Source of the DNA: an uncultured Lachnospiraceae bacterium | Lineage (GTDB): Bacteria; Bacillota_A; Clostridia; Lachnospirales; Lachnospiraceae | Length of the DNA stretch: 34,910 bases | Assembly: GCA_947564305.1 (NCBI GenBank) | Contig: CANOBT010000050.1 | Span: 1-34,910 of the forward strand | Reading direction: 5' to 3' | Translations under genes and position numbers: made by a program | Part shown: piece after piece, positions 23,942 through 32,455 of the stretch | Layout: each line of letters begins with the position of its first letter | Position numbering within the stretch: the first letter of the stretch is position 1 | The notes under the pieces: model-generated | What the model saw: only the letters and a program-made list of their open reading frames with translations | Database searches by the model: none | What the model was told of the DNA's origin: nothing

Positions 23942-24982
23942 ATGGCGAAAAAAAGCAACAAGACAGCACATGTTCTAAACCTGCTTTCCGGACATGATGC
24001 TGCAAAGGAGGCAGAAGAATCTTCTTCAATGGAAGAGGCATTTTCTGAGGAAGCAGAAGCAGTTTCTCAATCTGCTCCTGCAGAGGGAGGAGACTCCGGC
24101 AATGAAACATCTGCTGCCGCCGAATCCCCCAGTGTTCCCGAAACACCGCATAATCCGGCGCCTGCTAAGGCTCCGGCAGCATCACAGAATAATATATCCC
24201 TGATTGATACGACCGGTGAAGACCCTGTCGCTGACCTGATACAGGAAAAGCTGTCCAGTGAATTTGAAAAGCAGATACAGGAATCCCAGGGAGGGGCTTC
24301 CGCAGCATCAGAGCCTGTGTTAAATCCGGATATAAATTCCACAGGAAACGAAGAACCGGTTTCAGAGGCAGATTCTATAGCAATCAATGAGGCTGTTACT
24401 GAAACTGTTCCTACAGAAATTGATGAGGCTGTTACTGAGACTGTTCCTACAGAAATCGATGAGGCTGTTACTGAGACTGTTCTTACAGAAGTCAATGACA
24501 CTGTTACTGAGACAATTCCTGCTGAAATTGATGAGACTGTTACTGAGACTGATTCTATGGAAGTCAATGACACTGTTTCCATGGAAAGCGAAGACGCTGC
24601 ATCTGATTCAACCCAGACTGAGACAAGCTCTGATGACAATTCCGGCCTTCAGGAAGCGTTAGATCCAAACAGCGTGGAAAAGGCTGAGGAACCTGTACCT
24701 GTACCAGAGCCGGAACCAGATTTCGCTGCTGTTAATGTGATGGAGCGAATTGTAAATGACAAGATTATTTATTTTATGCGTCAGTTTGATGTATGTACCT
24801 GTGACCGGTGCAAGGCTGATGTTATTGCATTGACGCTGAACGGGCTGATGCCAAAATATATTGTTACTATGCCCACAGCAGTTGACCCGCTTATTAGTTT
24901 TTACACCAACAGATTGATTTCTGATGTTACGGTAGAAGCTACAAAAGCATGTATGGTAGTGAAAGAAAATCCGAGGCATTAA
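23942..24982 (+). CDS. ComFB-domain protein with ParB-like N-terminus and acidic repeats
   Basis: A 346-residue protein in three parts. Residues 1-22 are basic then hydrophobic (MAKKSNKTAHVLNLLSG), like the ParA-binding N-terminus of ParB. Residues 23-260 are a disordered acidic Glu/Ser/Thr/Pro region containing 12-residue repeats at 150-209 (DEAVTETVPTEI). Residues 262-346 match ComFB: MERIVNDKIIYFM, CTCDRC (C285, C287, C290), DVIALTLNGLMPKYIV and a last Cys near the end. ComFB-family proteins have recently been reported as cyclic dinucleotide receptors, which I cite from general knowledge. The gene starts eight bases after parA, whose stop overlaps its AGGAGG. I infer a ParA-dependent adaptor that may read a second messenger. 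Confidence 0.8.
   Translation: MAKKSNKTAHVLNLLSGHDAAKEAEESSSMEEAFSEEAEAVSQSAPAEGGDSGNETSAAAESPSVPETPHNPAPAKAPAASQNNISLIDTTGEDPVADLIQEKLSSEFEKQIQESQGGASAASEPVLNPDINSTGNEEPVSEADSIAINEAVTETVPTEIDEAVTETVPTEIDEAVTETVLTEVNDTVTETIPAEIDETVTETDSMEVNDTVSMESEDAASDSTQTETSSDDNSGLQEALDPNSVEKAEEPVPVPEPEPDFAAVNVMERIVNDKIIYFMRQFDVCTCDRCKADVIALTLNGLMPKYIVTMPTAVDPLISFYTNRLISDVTVEATKACMVVKENPRH
24389..24568 (+). repeat. 36-bp tandem repeat (12-residue repeats) in the ComFB-like gene
   Basis: Five 36-bp units run from 24389 to 24568, with a partial sixth after. The first two differ at only two positions. Later units diverge but keep the reading frame. They encode an acidic DEAVTETVPTEI-type repeat, a region prone to copy-number change. 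Confidence 0.85.
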
Positions 24983-25007
24983 ATGAAAAAAAATATAGTT
25001 ACAGTTA

Positions 25008-25047
25008 AGGGGATGCCGTATTATTTCCTGTTTATGCGGCATCCCCT
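25008..25047. terminator. Hairpin terminator between convergent operons
   Basis: AGGGGATGCCG (25008-25018) and CGGCATCCCCT (25037-25047) form a perfect 11-bp GC-rich stem. On the minus strand a run of eight T follows 18 bases later, and on the plus strand an A/T-rich stretch follows. It lies between the ComFB-like gene and the end of the urea transporter operon, so it likely works for both. Confidence 0.6.
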
Positions 25048-25114
25048 ATTATTTATGTTTCTAAAATATATTTCATCCTGACTATCCAAAATCTGCTTTT
25101 CCGCAGCGTCCTAC

Positions 25115-26164
25115 TTACTTCGAGGAAAAAGTATCTACAGATTCCTCCGGCGTCTTCCAAACAGCCGGATCCATATAAATCAATTTTTTGAAAGATTTCC
25201 TCCCCAGCATCATACAGATAGAAATCAATGCGAAGGGGAATCCGGCATATGGTGCTCCGATTGCCGCGAAAAATGGTTTCATACCTGCAGCAAATACGAC
25301 ACTGACAATAGACAGTATGGTAATCATAAGAAATGATTGCCTGCTCATTTTAAATGCTCTTCCAAATAATACAAGACTGAGCAGAACCGCATTGTATCCA
25401 TATAATCCTAACATGATATCGCCCTGGGAGAGACCGAGAAGAACAGCGGTTCCTGTGGATAAAACAGCCGTATATACTGCAATCAATGCGTCAATCCGAG
25501 AAGCCACCAACACACCTATCAGCAGAATTGCACCTCCCAATGCGGACCTTGGTACATCATTGAGCCAAAGTACCTGAGCTAATCCATTGAGTACCGCAAT
25601 GCCAAAATCTTTTGCATTCCAGACCGCTTCTGTGTATTGCTGCAGCACTGCAACGTCCGGACTGAATATTGGCTTTGGGTTTACCGCTGTCAGATAATAT
25701 GTAGAAGAAGATATCAACATCAGAGCGATGGAATATGGAGCCGCTAACGGAGACGCCTGGTAATCAGACAAAATGCGGCTTAAGGCTGCCGTTATTAATA
25801 AGGAAAGAATGGCTCCTATTGTGGAAAACAAGAGTATCTGGGGTAAAGCCTGCACATCATTCGCATAGGTTACCGCTGAAATGGACAGCCCTGCCAACGC
25901 GGGATTAATCGTATATAGCCCTTCTCTTGCCTGATCCTTAGGAGTTCCCCATCCGTAAATCAGAAGCGTTGCGATTAAGACAGCCCAGATTCCGGAAATC
26001 AGCTGAACCGGCGATGCAACGCACACTGCTATAAGCAGGATGACACCACAGATAGGATTCGTGTTCAGCGTGATTTGGGAAAATCCCATCAGCATGATAT
26101 TGATAAATTCCAACAGCTTATTTCCTTCACAGATATTTTTCCACTTTTGTATGATTGATGACAT
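25115..26164 (-). CDS. Urea transporter (UT family)
   Basis: A 349-residue polytopic membrane protein with about ten hydrophobic helices. The two pseudo-symmetric UT motifs are present: TLNTNPICGVIL and YTINPALAGLSI in the first half, and LYGYNAVLLSLVL in the second. Length matches bacterial UT proteins (about 330-350), which let urea diffuse through a trimer of channels. No urease genes are adjacent, so urea could be used by a distant urease or the channel could pass other small amides or ammonia. It is the last gene of the five-gene minus-strand operon, 23 bp after rsmA, and is followed by a terminator hairpin. Confidence 0.85.
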   Translation of the reverse strand: MSSIIQKWKNICEGNKLLEFINIMLMGFSQITLNTNPICGVILLIAVCVASPVQLISGIWAVLIATLLIYGWGTPKDQAREGLYTINPALAGLSISAVTYANDVQALPQILLFSTIGAILSLLITAALSRILSDYQASPLAAPYSIALMLISSSTYYLTAVNPKPIFSPDVAVLQQYTEAVWNAKDFGIAVLNGLAQVLWLNDVPRSALGGAILLIGVLVASRIDALIAVYTAVLSTGTAVLLGLSQGDIMLGLYGYNAVLLSLVLFGRAFKMSRQSFLMITILSIVSVVFAAGMKPFFAAIGAPYAGFPFALISICMMLGRKSFKKLIYMDPAVWKTPEESVDTFSSK

Positions 26165-26187
26165 GATTCATTCCTTCTTTCCCGTTC

Positions 26188-27063
26188 TTAAACTTTCACT
26201 GCCCCCAATTGATTACTCAATTCCGCAAATTCCTCCAACTCTAACGCTTCTCCCCGAATTCCCGCACCTTTACCAAGCTTTTCAATCGCCGTCTCTATTT
26301 CTTCTTTTGTAAAATTCAAATCTGCAGAATTCTTTAAGCCATTTGCTAGGGTTTTCCGACGCTGATTGAAAGAAGCCCTGATAATCTGAAATAATAGTTT
26401 TTCATCCTTTACAAATATAGGCGGCTCTTCATAACGTTCCAAACGAATAACCGCGGAACCTACGCTGGGACGAGGCATGAAACAGTTAGGCGGAACATTT
26501 GCCACAATATAAGGCTTTGCATAATATTGAACCGCAAGAGATAAAGCGCCATAATCTTTCGTCCCCGGGACAGCCTGCATACGTGCCGCCACTTCTTTTT
26601 GGACCATGACCGTAATACTCTTCATGGGCACTTGATTTTCGAATAGTCCCATAATGATTGGGGTGGTAATATAATAAGGAAGATTCGCCACAACCTTGAT
26701 TGGACGGCCTGCATTTTCCTTTTGCACAAGCTCTGCAATATCCACTTTCAAAATATCGTTATTTATAATCTGAACATTTTCATAGCCCTTCAAGGTATCG
26801 GCCAGAATAGGAAGCAGGGCTTTGTCCACCTCCACTGCAATTACTTTACTGGCAGCACAGGCGAGATATTGGGTCATTGTGCCGATTCCAGGACCGATTT
26901 CCAACACAGTGTCTTCTTTGGTAATCTCCGCCGAACGGATAATTTTGTCCAAAACATGGGTGTCAATCAAAAAGTTCTGTCCAAACTTTTTCTGAAAAGT
27001 AAAATGATATTTCTGAAGGATTGCAATAGTTTCCTGCGGATTTCCAAGAGTCGGCTCTTTCAT
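26188..27063 (-). CDS. rsmA: 16S rRNA dimethyltransferase RsmA (KsgA)
   Basis: A 291-residue enzyme that dimethylates two adjacent adenines near the 3' end of 16S rRNA. Motifs: KKFGQNFLID, SAM-binding VLEIGPGIGTMTQYL, acidic VIAVEVDK, and the catalytic NLPYYITTPI. The C-terminal helical domain is complete. A weak AAAGGA lies about 11 bases before the ATG. Bacillus usually has rnmV (ribonuclease M5) between tatD and rsmA; here the two genes are 25 bp apart with none between. It lies fourth in the sigma-factor-led operon. Confidence 0.95.
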   Translation of the reverse strand: MKEPTLGNPQETIAILQKYHFTFQKKFGQNFLIDTHVLDKIIRSAEITKEDTVLEIGPGIGTMTQYLACAASKVIAVEVDKALLPILADTLKGYENVQIINNDILKVDIAELVQKENAGRPIKVVANLPYYITTPIIMGLFENQVPMKSITVMVQKEVAARMQAVPGTKDYGALSLAVQYYAKPYIVANVPPNCFMPRPSVGSAVIRLERYEEPPIFVKDEKLLFQIIRASFNQRRKTLANGLKNSADLNFTKEEIETAIEKLGKGAGIRGEALELEEFAELSNQLGAVKV

Positions 27064-27088
27064 AGAATATGTATCCTTTCCATTTTAA

Positions 27089-27850
27089 TCATAACTGATA
27101 AAATTCTTTTGCGTTCTCCTCTGTCACCCGAATCACTTCTTCGGCGGTCACTCCTTTTAGCTCCGCGAGTGCCTGTGCTACATAGGGAAGGTTAAGCGAA
27201 GTATTGCGTTTCCCGCGGTTTGGCTCGGGGGACAGATAAGGGCAGTCGGTCTCAAGAACAATATGAGAAAGTGGTACTGCCTGTACCACTTCCTTCAGTT
27301 TCTTTGCATTCTTGAATGTGACGACTCCTCCCACTCCGATGAAATACCCCATTTTCACATATTCCTCGGCCATCTCGCGGGAATAAGAATAACAATGCAC
27401 GATTGCCTTCATCCCCTCGCCGTAGGTTTTCAAAATTTCCATCGTATCCGCCGCTGCCTCCCGGCTGTGAATATTAACCGGAAGATTCAGCCGGCGGGCA
27501 AGCTGCAGTTGACGTATGAACCACATTTTCTGCGTATCATGGCTCTCATTGTCCCAGTAATAATCCAGGCCAATCTCACCCACAGCAACGATTTTTTCTT
27601 CCTGCAATAGACCTTCCATTCTGGCAAATGATTCTTCATTCAGAGCACCCACCTCATCCGGATGTACTCCAATCATCCCAAATATAAAAGGGTATTTCCC
27701 GGTCAGTTCCAACACCTTCTCCCAGGATTTCACCGTAGCGCTAGCGTTCACAATAGTTCCGATTCCCGCAGCTTCCATCTGCCCCAGTAATTCTTCGCGG
27801 TCACAATCAAATTGCTTGTCATCATAGTGTGCATGTGTATCGAAAATCAT
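27089..27850 (-). CDS. TatD family DNase/metal-dependent hydrolase
   Basis: A 253-residue TatD protein of the amidohydrolase superfamily. The start is ATG 27850, with AAGGAG seven bases before and product MIFDTHAHYDD; a longer frame from 27874 has no ribosome site. Metal-binding motifs are present: DTHAHYDD, GEIGLDYYWDN, NIHSREA, IVHCYS and LETDCPYLSP. Family members act as magnesium-dependent nucleases on DNA or RNA ends and in quality control. It lies 13 bp after the beta-propeller gene and 25 bp before rsmA, a usual clostridial grouping with rsmA. Confidence 0.9.
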   Translation of the reverse strand: MIFDTHAHYDDKQFDCDREELLGQMEAAGIGTIVNASATVKSWEKVLELTGKYPFIFGMIGVHPDEVGALNEESFARMEGLLQEEKIVAVGEIGLDYYWDNESHDTQKMWFIRQLQLARRLNLPVNIHSREAAADTMEILKTYGEGMKAIVHCYSYSREMAEEYVKMGYFIGVGGVVTFKNAKKLKEVVQAVPLSHIVLETDCPYLSPEPNRGKRNTSLNLPYVAQALAELKGVTAEEVIRVTEENAKEFYQL

Positions 27851-27863
27851 AGAAATCTCCTTT

Positions 27864-30047
27864 TTACAACACAATATCGTCTATCTTTTCAAATGTTTTG
27901 ATATCATAAGATTCTACCGTATTTCCTGTTACAAGATAGAACCTGCTGCCGGAATACAATGCACGGATCTCCGAAGAAAATCCTGTCAATTCCCGCTCAA
28001 AGAGGCTTTCAAAGCCATCCTCTCCATAAGAGAATATATAATAGCAGGCCGTATCTCCATATGCTGAAAATCCGATCAGGTTCTTTTTCACATCCACAAA
28101 CGCCGCCTTATAATTATAGGAAACATCTGTAGAGTAGGTATTTTCCAGAATATACTTCTGCACCTCCGCCACATCTGCCGGGTCAGAGATATCAAACATG
28201 GACAGCTTGACGCCTTCTGTTGTAACTCCTTCTTCATCTACATCCATACCGATTCCTAAGAGCAGCCCTTCTCCATAGGGGTGCAGATATTCTGAAAAAC
28301 CGGGAATTTTCAATTCCCCAATCACTTCCGGCTTTTTCGGATTTGACAAATCTACGGAAAATAATGGGTCAATCTGGCGGAAGGTGACGAAATACCCGGT
28401 GTCTCCCATAAATCTGGCGGAGTAAATAGTTTCGTCCGGCGCAAGTCCTTCAATTCGGGACAGTTCTTTCAGGTTTTCATCCAAAATATATAAGGAATTG
28501 CTGTCCTGCGGCTGTTCCTCCTCCTCTGTACGAATGCCCGGCAGAATCATACCGCCGGAATCACCTGACGACAGATGCGTGACTGTTACAGCCAGACGAA
28601 GATTTCCTTCATATTCATCAATACTAAAGGAATCATTCAATGTCCCATCCACAACCGTCTGTCCGACTGCCTCTAGTTTTCCGTCCTTGTAGGAAATTTT
28701 CCGAATACAGGTCTGAGTCACGGAGCTTACGTTTTCCTCGGCTGCACCGTCGGACTGCCTCGCCAGGGGCATAATATCATAAGCGCCATAATTATTTTCA
28801 CAGACATAAATATTATTGCGGCTGACATAACACATCCCGGAGCTGCCGAAAATAGCTTTGTTGTCCACCTTTTTTTCCGGGTCTTTTATCGAAAATGCGG
28901 AGACAATGGTATATTTATTTCCCATGGGGTACATTGGCATCAGGATATTGCCGCTTTCTATCCGTTTTCCCTGTACACACGGAATATATCCATCCCGTTC
29001 TGTCCTGCCATTGTAGATGTCTGCATAGAAATTACTGAGGAGGTAGGCATAGTCTCCGACAACCCGCATACTGTTATAAGTTCCGCTCTGGGTAATCTTT
29101 CCTATGGATTTCGGCTTTTCCGGCTTGCTCACATCAAAGGTTTCCGCAACGGTATATTCACGGTAGTATCCTCCGTATTCCTTCTGGTCTGTAAATTCTG
29201 TCTTGTTATACACCACAATCAGGTGGTCATCCTTGATAAAAATTTCGGAAATGTAACTTTCTTCCTCCAGCTTGATAGTGCCAAGCTGCTTCATCTCTTC
29301 TTTTTGAATGTCAACAATATGAACCCGCTGATTACTGGCAGTGTAAATTCTTTTTCCGTCCGTTTTTACGATATCCGGCTCTCCCACGCCCTCCTCGCGG
29401 ACGTTGGTGTCGGAATAACCGGCCTCGTCCGCTGCAACGGTATCCTCCGCCACAGCCGCCGTATCTACGGCCGCCATGTCCATATCGGCACTTTTCGCCA
29501 TTTCCCCTGCGCCTGATGACATTCCGGAATCCAACGAATCTTCAACGGCATAGCTTTCCGTCATATTTTCGTAGGCTTTCTGCCGCTCTGAGAGCAATTC
29601 ATAAATCTCATCATAATTCTTTGCGGTTTTGATGGATGTCACTTCAAATTCATGGCTTGTAACAGATGTTTTATTTTCTTTACTTTTCTTTTTTGCTCCA
29701 GTGGACGAACTGCTGCCTGTATCCGCTGCTCCACTCATGGAATTATCTTCTGCTGCGATTTGCCCTACGGCGTCCTCCTGCACACCACTGCCGCCGGATG
29801 CAGAATCCATCTGTAACTCTGAACTTTCCTGCGTAAACAATCCTCTAGCTCCCACTGCTGCCACACCAATGACCAACAACCCGCAGGCTGCAAGAGCTGC
29901 TATTTTCTGATAATATATTTTCTTCTTTTTCTTTCCCTTTGATTCCAGTAAATGTTCAATCTGGTCCGGTTTCAGGGAATCCGGAATCTGAATATTCGCG
30001 CTCTGCTCTTCTATAAGCTTTTTCAAATCTTTCTCATCCATACTCAT
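27864..30047 (-). CDS. Membrane-anchored beta-propeller protein, likely anti-sigma/sensor
   Basis: A 727-residue protein from ATG 30047 (AAAGGGG seven bases upstream). The N-terminal ~45 residues are acidic/basic and cytoplasmic (PDSLKPDQIEHLLES), followed by one transmembrane helix at about 46-66 (AALAACGLLVIGVAAVGA). A Ser/Thr/Gly/Asp-rich linker extends to about 190. The rest matches a secreted beta-propeller family (PF09826 as I recall): EGVGEPDIVKTDGKRIY, ISEIFIKDDHLIVVYNK, RVVGDYAYLLSNFY and YSARFMGDTGYFVTF. The ECF sigma factor gene ends 73 bp upstream. This layout suggests a sensor or anti-sigma factor with its propeller outside the cell. The binding to sigma is inferred. Confidence 0.75.
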   Translation of the reverse strand: MSMDEKDLKKLIEEQSANIQIPDSLKPDQIEHLLESKGKKKKKIYYQKIAALAACGLLVIGVAAVGARGLFTQESSELQMDSASGGSGVQEDAVGQIAAEDNSMSGAADTGSSSSTGAKKKSKENKTSVTSHEFEVTSIKTAKNYDEIYELLSERQKAYENMTESYAVEDSLDSGMSSGAGEMAKSADMDMAAVDTAAVAEDTVAADEAGYSDTNVREEGVGEPDIVKTDGKRIYTASNQRVHIVDIQKEEMKQLGTIKLEEESYISEIFIKDDHLIVVYNKTEFTDQKEYGGYYREYTVAETFDVSKPEKPKSIGKITQSGTYNSMRVVGDYAYLLSNFYADIYNGRTERDGYIPCVQGKRIESGNILMPMYPMGNKYTIVSAFSIKDPEKKVDNKAIFGSSGMCYVSRNNIYVCENNYGAYDIMPLARQSDGAAEENVSSVTQTCIRKISYKDGKLEAVGQTVVDGTLNDSFSIDEYEGNLRLAVTVTHLSSGDSGGMILPGIRTEEEEQPQDSNSLYILDENLKELSRIEGLAPDETIYSARFMGDTGYFVTFRQIDPLFSVDLSNPKKPEVIGELKIPGFSEYLHPYGEGLLLGIGMDVDEEGVTTEGVKLSMFDISDPADVAEVQKYILENTYSTDVSYNYKAAFVDVKKNLIGFSAYGDTACYYIFSYGEDGFESLFERELTGFSSEIRALYSGSRFYLVTGNTVESYDIKTFEKIDDIVL

Positions 30048-30120
30048 ATATACGACCCCTTTCTTTTTTATACTGCTGTGCGGATAATCATAAATACTGA
30101 TATCTTGTAAGATTTTGTTA

Positions 30121-30636
30121 TTAGCTATCCAACAGAAACCGCAGCTTCTCCAAGGCACGTGACTTCCGTGAACGCACGGTGGCAGGATTCATCCCCAACA
30201 TCCTGCCAATCTCCATGCTCGGATATCCTTCCAAAACAGAACAGGCTATGATCACCCTGTCCTCCTCGTCAAGCTGCATAAAAGCTGCACGGACATCACA
30301 AGCCTGCGCATGATCCTCCTCTGAAGCCGTCAGACCGTCGGGAAGTTCCTCCGTATGACGTGCTGCCTTTAATTTTTTTCTACACTGATTTGCCAAAATC
30401 GTAAAAATCCAGTTACGAAATGATTCTTCTTTTTTTAATTGGTGAATATTTTCGTATGCTGCAATGACGGCCTCACTGACCACGTCTTCTGCATCCTGTG
30501 AGTGTTTCATTGTAAAGAATGCAAACCGATATAATTCCTGGTATATCCTTGAGTACAGCTCCGAAAACGCCTTTACATCCCCCCGGCGCGCCTTTTTAAC
30601 CAGCGCCAGTTCCTGACCAGTCGTGAAATCATACAT
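30121..30636 (-). CDS. ECF RNA polymerase sigma factor
   Basis: A 171-residue group 4 sigma factor. Region 2 is FSELYSRIYQELYRFAFFTMKHSQDAEDVVSEAVIAAYENI, with the core-binding DAEDVVSEA. Region 4 is LEGYPSMEIGRMLGMNPATVRSRKSRALEKLR, with a helix-turn-helix that binds the -35. I start at ATG 30636, eight bases after AAGGAGG; a frame from 30663 lacks a site. The length fits ECF factors with only sigma-2 and sigma-4 domains. It heads the operon with the beta-propeller protein and three housekeeping or transport genes. A strong promoter with an extended -10 (30793-30820) precedes it by about 150 bp. Confidence 0.9.
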   Translation of the reverse strand: MYDFTTGQELALVKKARRGDVKAFSELYSRIYQELYRFAFFTMKHSQDAEDVVSEAVIAAYENIHQLKKEESFRNWIFTILANQCRKKLKAARHTEELPDGLTASEEDHAQACDVRAAFMQLDEEDRVIIACSVLEGYPSMEIGRMLGMNPATVRSRKSRALEKLRFLLDS

Positions 30637-30792
30637 CCGCTCCCCCTCCTTTTTTATAATCAACCTGCGAAACAGATTTTAATACGTTGGCTTTCAGTGT
30701 ATATTAATAAGAGTATAGAAAATGAGAATTTGTTGCATTAATTTGAAAGATATTTTTTAGTGTTCCATTCTATCGCCTTCCTAGTACTCCAT

Positions 30793-30820
30793 ATTATACC
30801 AGACACAGGCTCTTTTTCAA
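30793..30820 (-). promoter_or_regulatory. Strong sigma-A promoter of the ECF sigma factor operon
   Basis: On the minus strand TTGAAA (30820-30815) and TATAAT (30798-30793) are 16 bp apart, with a TGG extended -10 just before TATAAT. It overlaps the last codons of the ATPase gene and leaves a leader of about 150 nt before the sigma factor start. Confidence 0.65.
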
Positions 30821-32211
30821 ACTGATTTTATAATATCCTGATATGTCACTAAATGGATATTATTTTTCGCGCATGCCGCTTCTTCACACCCTTTTGTAAA
30901 ACCATTTTTCGCAAATAAATATAAATGTGTATTCTCATAATGAAATAATTGGCTACGTTTTGCCAAAGTCTCCAAAACGCCCGCATCCACGCGCTCATTT
31001 GTCCATTTACACTCTGCAAATAAAGCCGTGTCTTTATCCTGTTCTCCCATGATATCTATCTCTGTCTGGGTGCGGGTGGATGAATCTGTTCCCCACCAAC
31101 GGCCAATATCCTGAAAATCCACAGGAGATTCTCCGTTCAACAGCAATTTCCAAAGATACTGCTGACATATCTCTTCAAATACTTTTCCCATATAATCCGA
31201 TAAATATGGCTCGATTCGCTTATAGGACAGCTCAACCGCCCCACGTGCAATGATAGATTGATTCCCCGGAACAAACCGATACCAAAACCGGAACATATTA
31301 TCCGCAATGACATAGATAGATTTCCGGGATTCCTTTTGGCCGTAAGGCGTTTCTTTTCGAATCAGTCCCAGTGCAATCAGATTTTTCAGATATGCGGCGC
31401 AGACACTGGTATCTTCACCTACTTTTGTGGAGATTTCTGACATACGGGAAGCGCCGGTTGCGATTGCTGTAATGACAGCGTTGTAAAGCGCCGGCTCCCG
31501 TACTTCCTGCTTTAACAAATTCTCTGGTTCTTCAAATAGAAAAGATGCAGGATTTAAAAACGTATTCTTAATATTATCCTCAATACTCAGATTATCATCC
31601 ATTTGGAGTAAATACTGCGGTGTTCCGCCTGCGATACCGTAGACCAGTGCCTTGTCCTCGCCGGAAAAATTTTGAAAATATTGACAGGTTTCCTCAAAAT
31701 TAAAGGGTTGTATCTTCATCTGTGCTGTCCGCCTGCCATAGAGAGGAGCTTTATACGCCAGTACATGATCCTCCATATAGGACATTGAAGAACCACAGAG
31801 TATCAGCATCAACTTTGAATAATCCTTATTCTTGTCAATTAGAAGCTGCAATGTGGATGCCAGACTCTCAGAAGCACGAGCTACATAAGGATATTCGTCA
31901 ATAGCCAGAACGAGCCGTTCCTTCAGCGCCAATTGGAACACATACTCTAATGCCGCCTGAAAGGATAGAAATGAAGTTTCTGCCTGAACACCTGTACTGT
32001 ACTCCACAATACTTTTGCTGAAGTTCTCCAGATTCTGCCTGGCGTTGCTCTCTACGCCCATAAAATAAATGGACTTCTTATCCTCGATAAATTGGTTGAT
32101 AAGTGCAGTTTTCCCAACCCGGCGGCGTCCATAGAGCACTGCAAATTCAAACTTATCTGATGCATATAACTTATTCAGGGAAGCTAGCTCACGATCTCTG
32201 CCGATAAACAT
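30817..32211 (-). CDS. AAA ATPase with DUF234-type nuclease-like C-terminus
   Basis: A 464-residue protein. ATG 32211 is the preferred start: GGAGGTGGA lies six bases upstream and the product begins MFIGRDREL, the usual start of archaeal-type ATPases (ATPase_2). Walker A is GRRRVGKTAL, Walker B VLAIDEYPYV, and sensor ILCGSSMSYM. A winged-helix segment follows at about 250-300, then a DUF234 domain with EIDIMGE and ALFAECKW, the E-x(n)-ECK pattern of PD-(D/E)XK nucleases. The family is common as stand-alone genes in anaerobic bacteria and archaea, and its function is unsettled. Upstream promoter TTGACT-17-TATTTT is at 32254-32282. No partner gene is nearby. Confidence 0.85.
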   Translation of the reverse strand: MFIGRDRELASLNKLYASDKFEFAVLYGRRRVGKTALINQFIEDKKSIYFMGVESNARQNLENFSKSIVEYSTGVQAETSFLSFQAALEYVFQLALKERLVLAIDEYPYVARASESLASTLQLLIDKNKDYSKLMLILCGSSMSYMEDHVLAYKAPLYGRRTAQMKIQPFNFEETCQYFQNFSGEDKALVYGIAGGTPQYLLQMDDNLSIEDNIKNTFLNPASFLFEEPENLLKQEVREPALYNAVITAIATGASRMSEISTKVGEDTSVCAAYLKNLIALGLIRKETPYGQKESRKSIYVIADNMFRFWYRFVPGNQSIIARGAVELSYKRIEPYLSDYMGKVFEEICQQYLWKLLLNGESPVDFQDIGRWWGTDSSTRTQTEIDIMGEQDKDTALFAECKWTNERVDAGVLETLAKRSQLFHYENTHLYLFAKNGFTKGCEEAACAKNNIHLVTYQDIIKSV

Positions 32212-32253
32212 CATTCCACCTCCAATTTCGTACAAATACACTGAGTTAATTAT

Positions 32254-32282
32254 AAAATATCATAATCCATAAAATTAGTCAA
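32254..32282 (-). promoter_or_regulatory. Promoter of the DUF234-type ATPase gene
   Basis: On the minus strand TTGACT (32282-32277) and TATTTT (32259-32254) are separated by 17 bp, about 45 bp before the start at 32211. The -35 matches well and the -10 moderately. The 15-bp repeats lie just upstream. Confidence 0.5.
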
Positions 32283-32303
32283 ACACAAAATAGTAAGATA
32301 TAG

Positions 32304-32348
32304 ATTAGTAATTTATATATTAGTAATTTGTGTATTAGTATTTTTATT
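32304..32348. repeat. Three tandem 15-bp A/T-rich repeats
   Basis: Units 32304-32318, 32319-32333 and 32334-32348 each begin with ATTAGTA followed by TTT-rich sequence; the first two share ATTAGTAATTT exactly. They lie upstream of the ATPase promoter, where they could be regulator sites or an UP-like element. Confidence 0.65.
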
Positions 32349-32410
32349 TTATTGACTAATTTCCCCTCTGCCAGTATACCCTGAAATCCGTTTTTCCAAT
32401 ATGAAAACAG

Positions 32411-32451
32411 AAAAAGCAGCGAACCGTTTTCATAAAAATTTAGTTCACTGC
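32411..32451 (-). terminator. Intrinsic terminator after the coding relic
   Basis: GCAGTGAAC and GTTCGCTGC (32451-32443 and 32424-32416) form a 9-bp stem with one G-U pair. A TTTTT run follows on the minus strand. It lies just past the stop of the relic open frame at 32456, which suggests a gene once ended here. Confidence 0.6.
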
Positions 32452-32455
32452 TTGA

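Noticed and set aside
24067..24639. 190-codon minus-strand open frame, Ser/Val/Thr-rich
   Set aside because: It is antisense to the ComFB-like gene. Its repetitive composition is the mirror of the acidic repeats, and it has no ribosome site.
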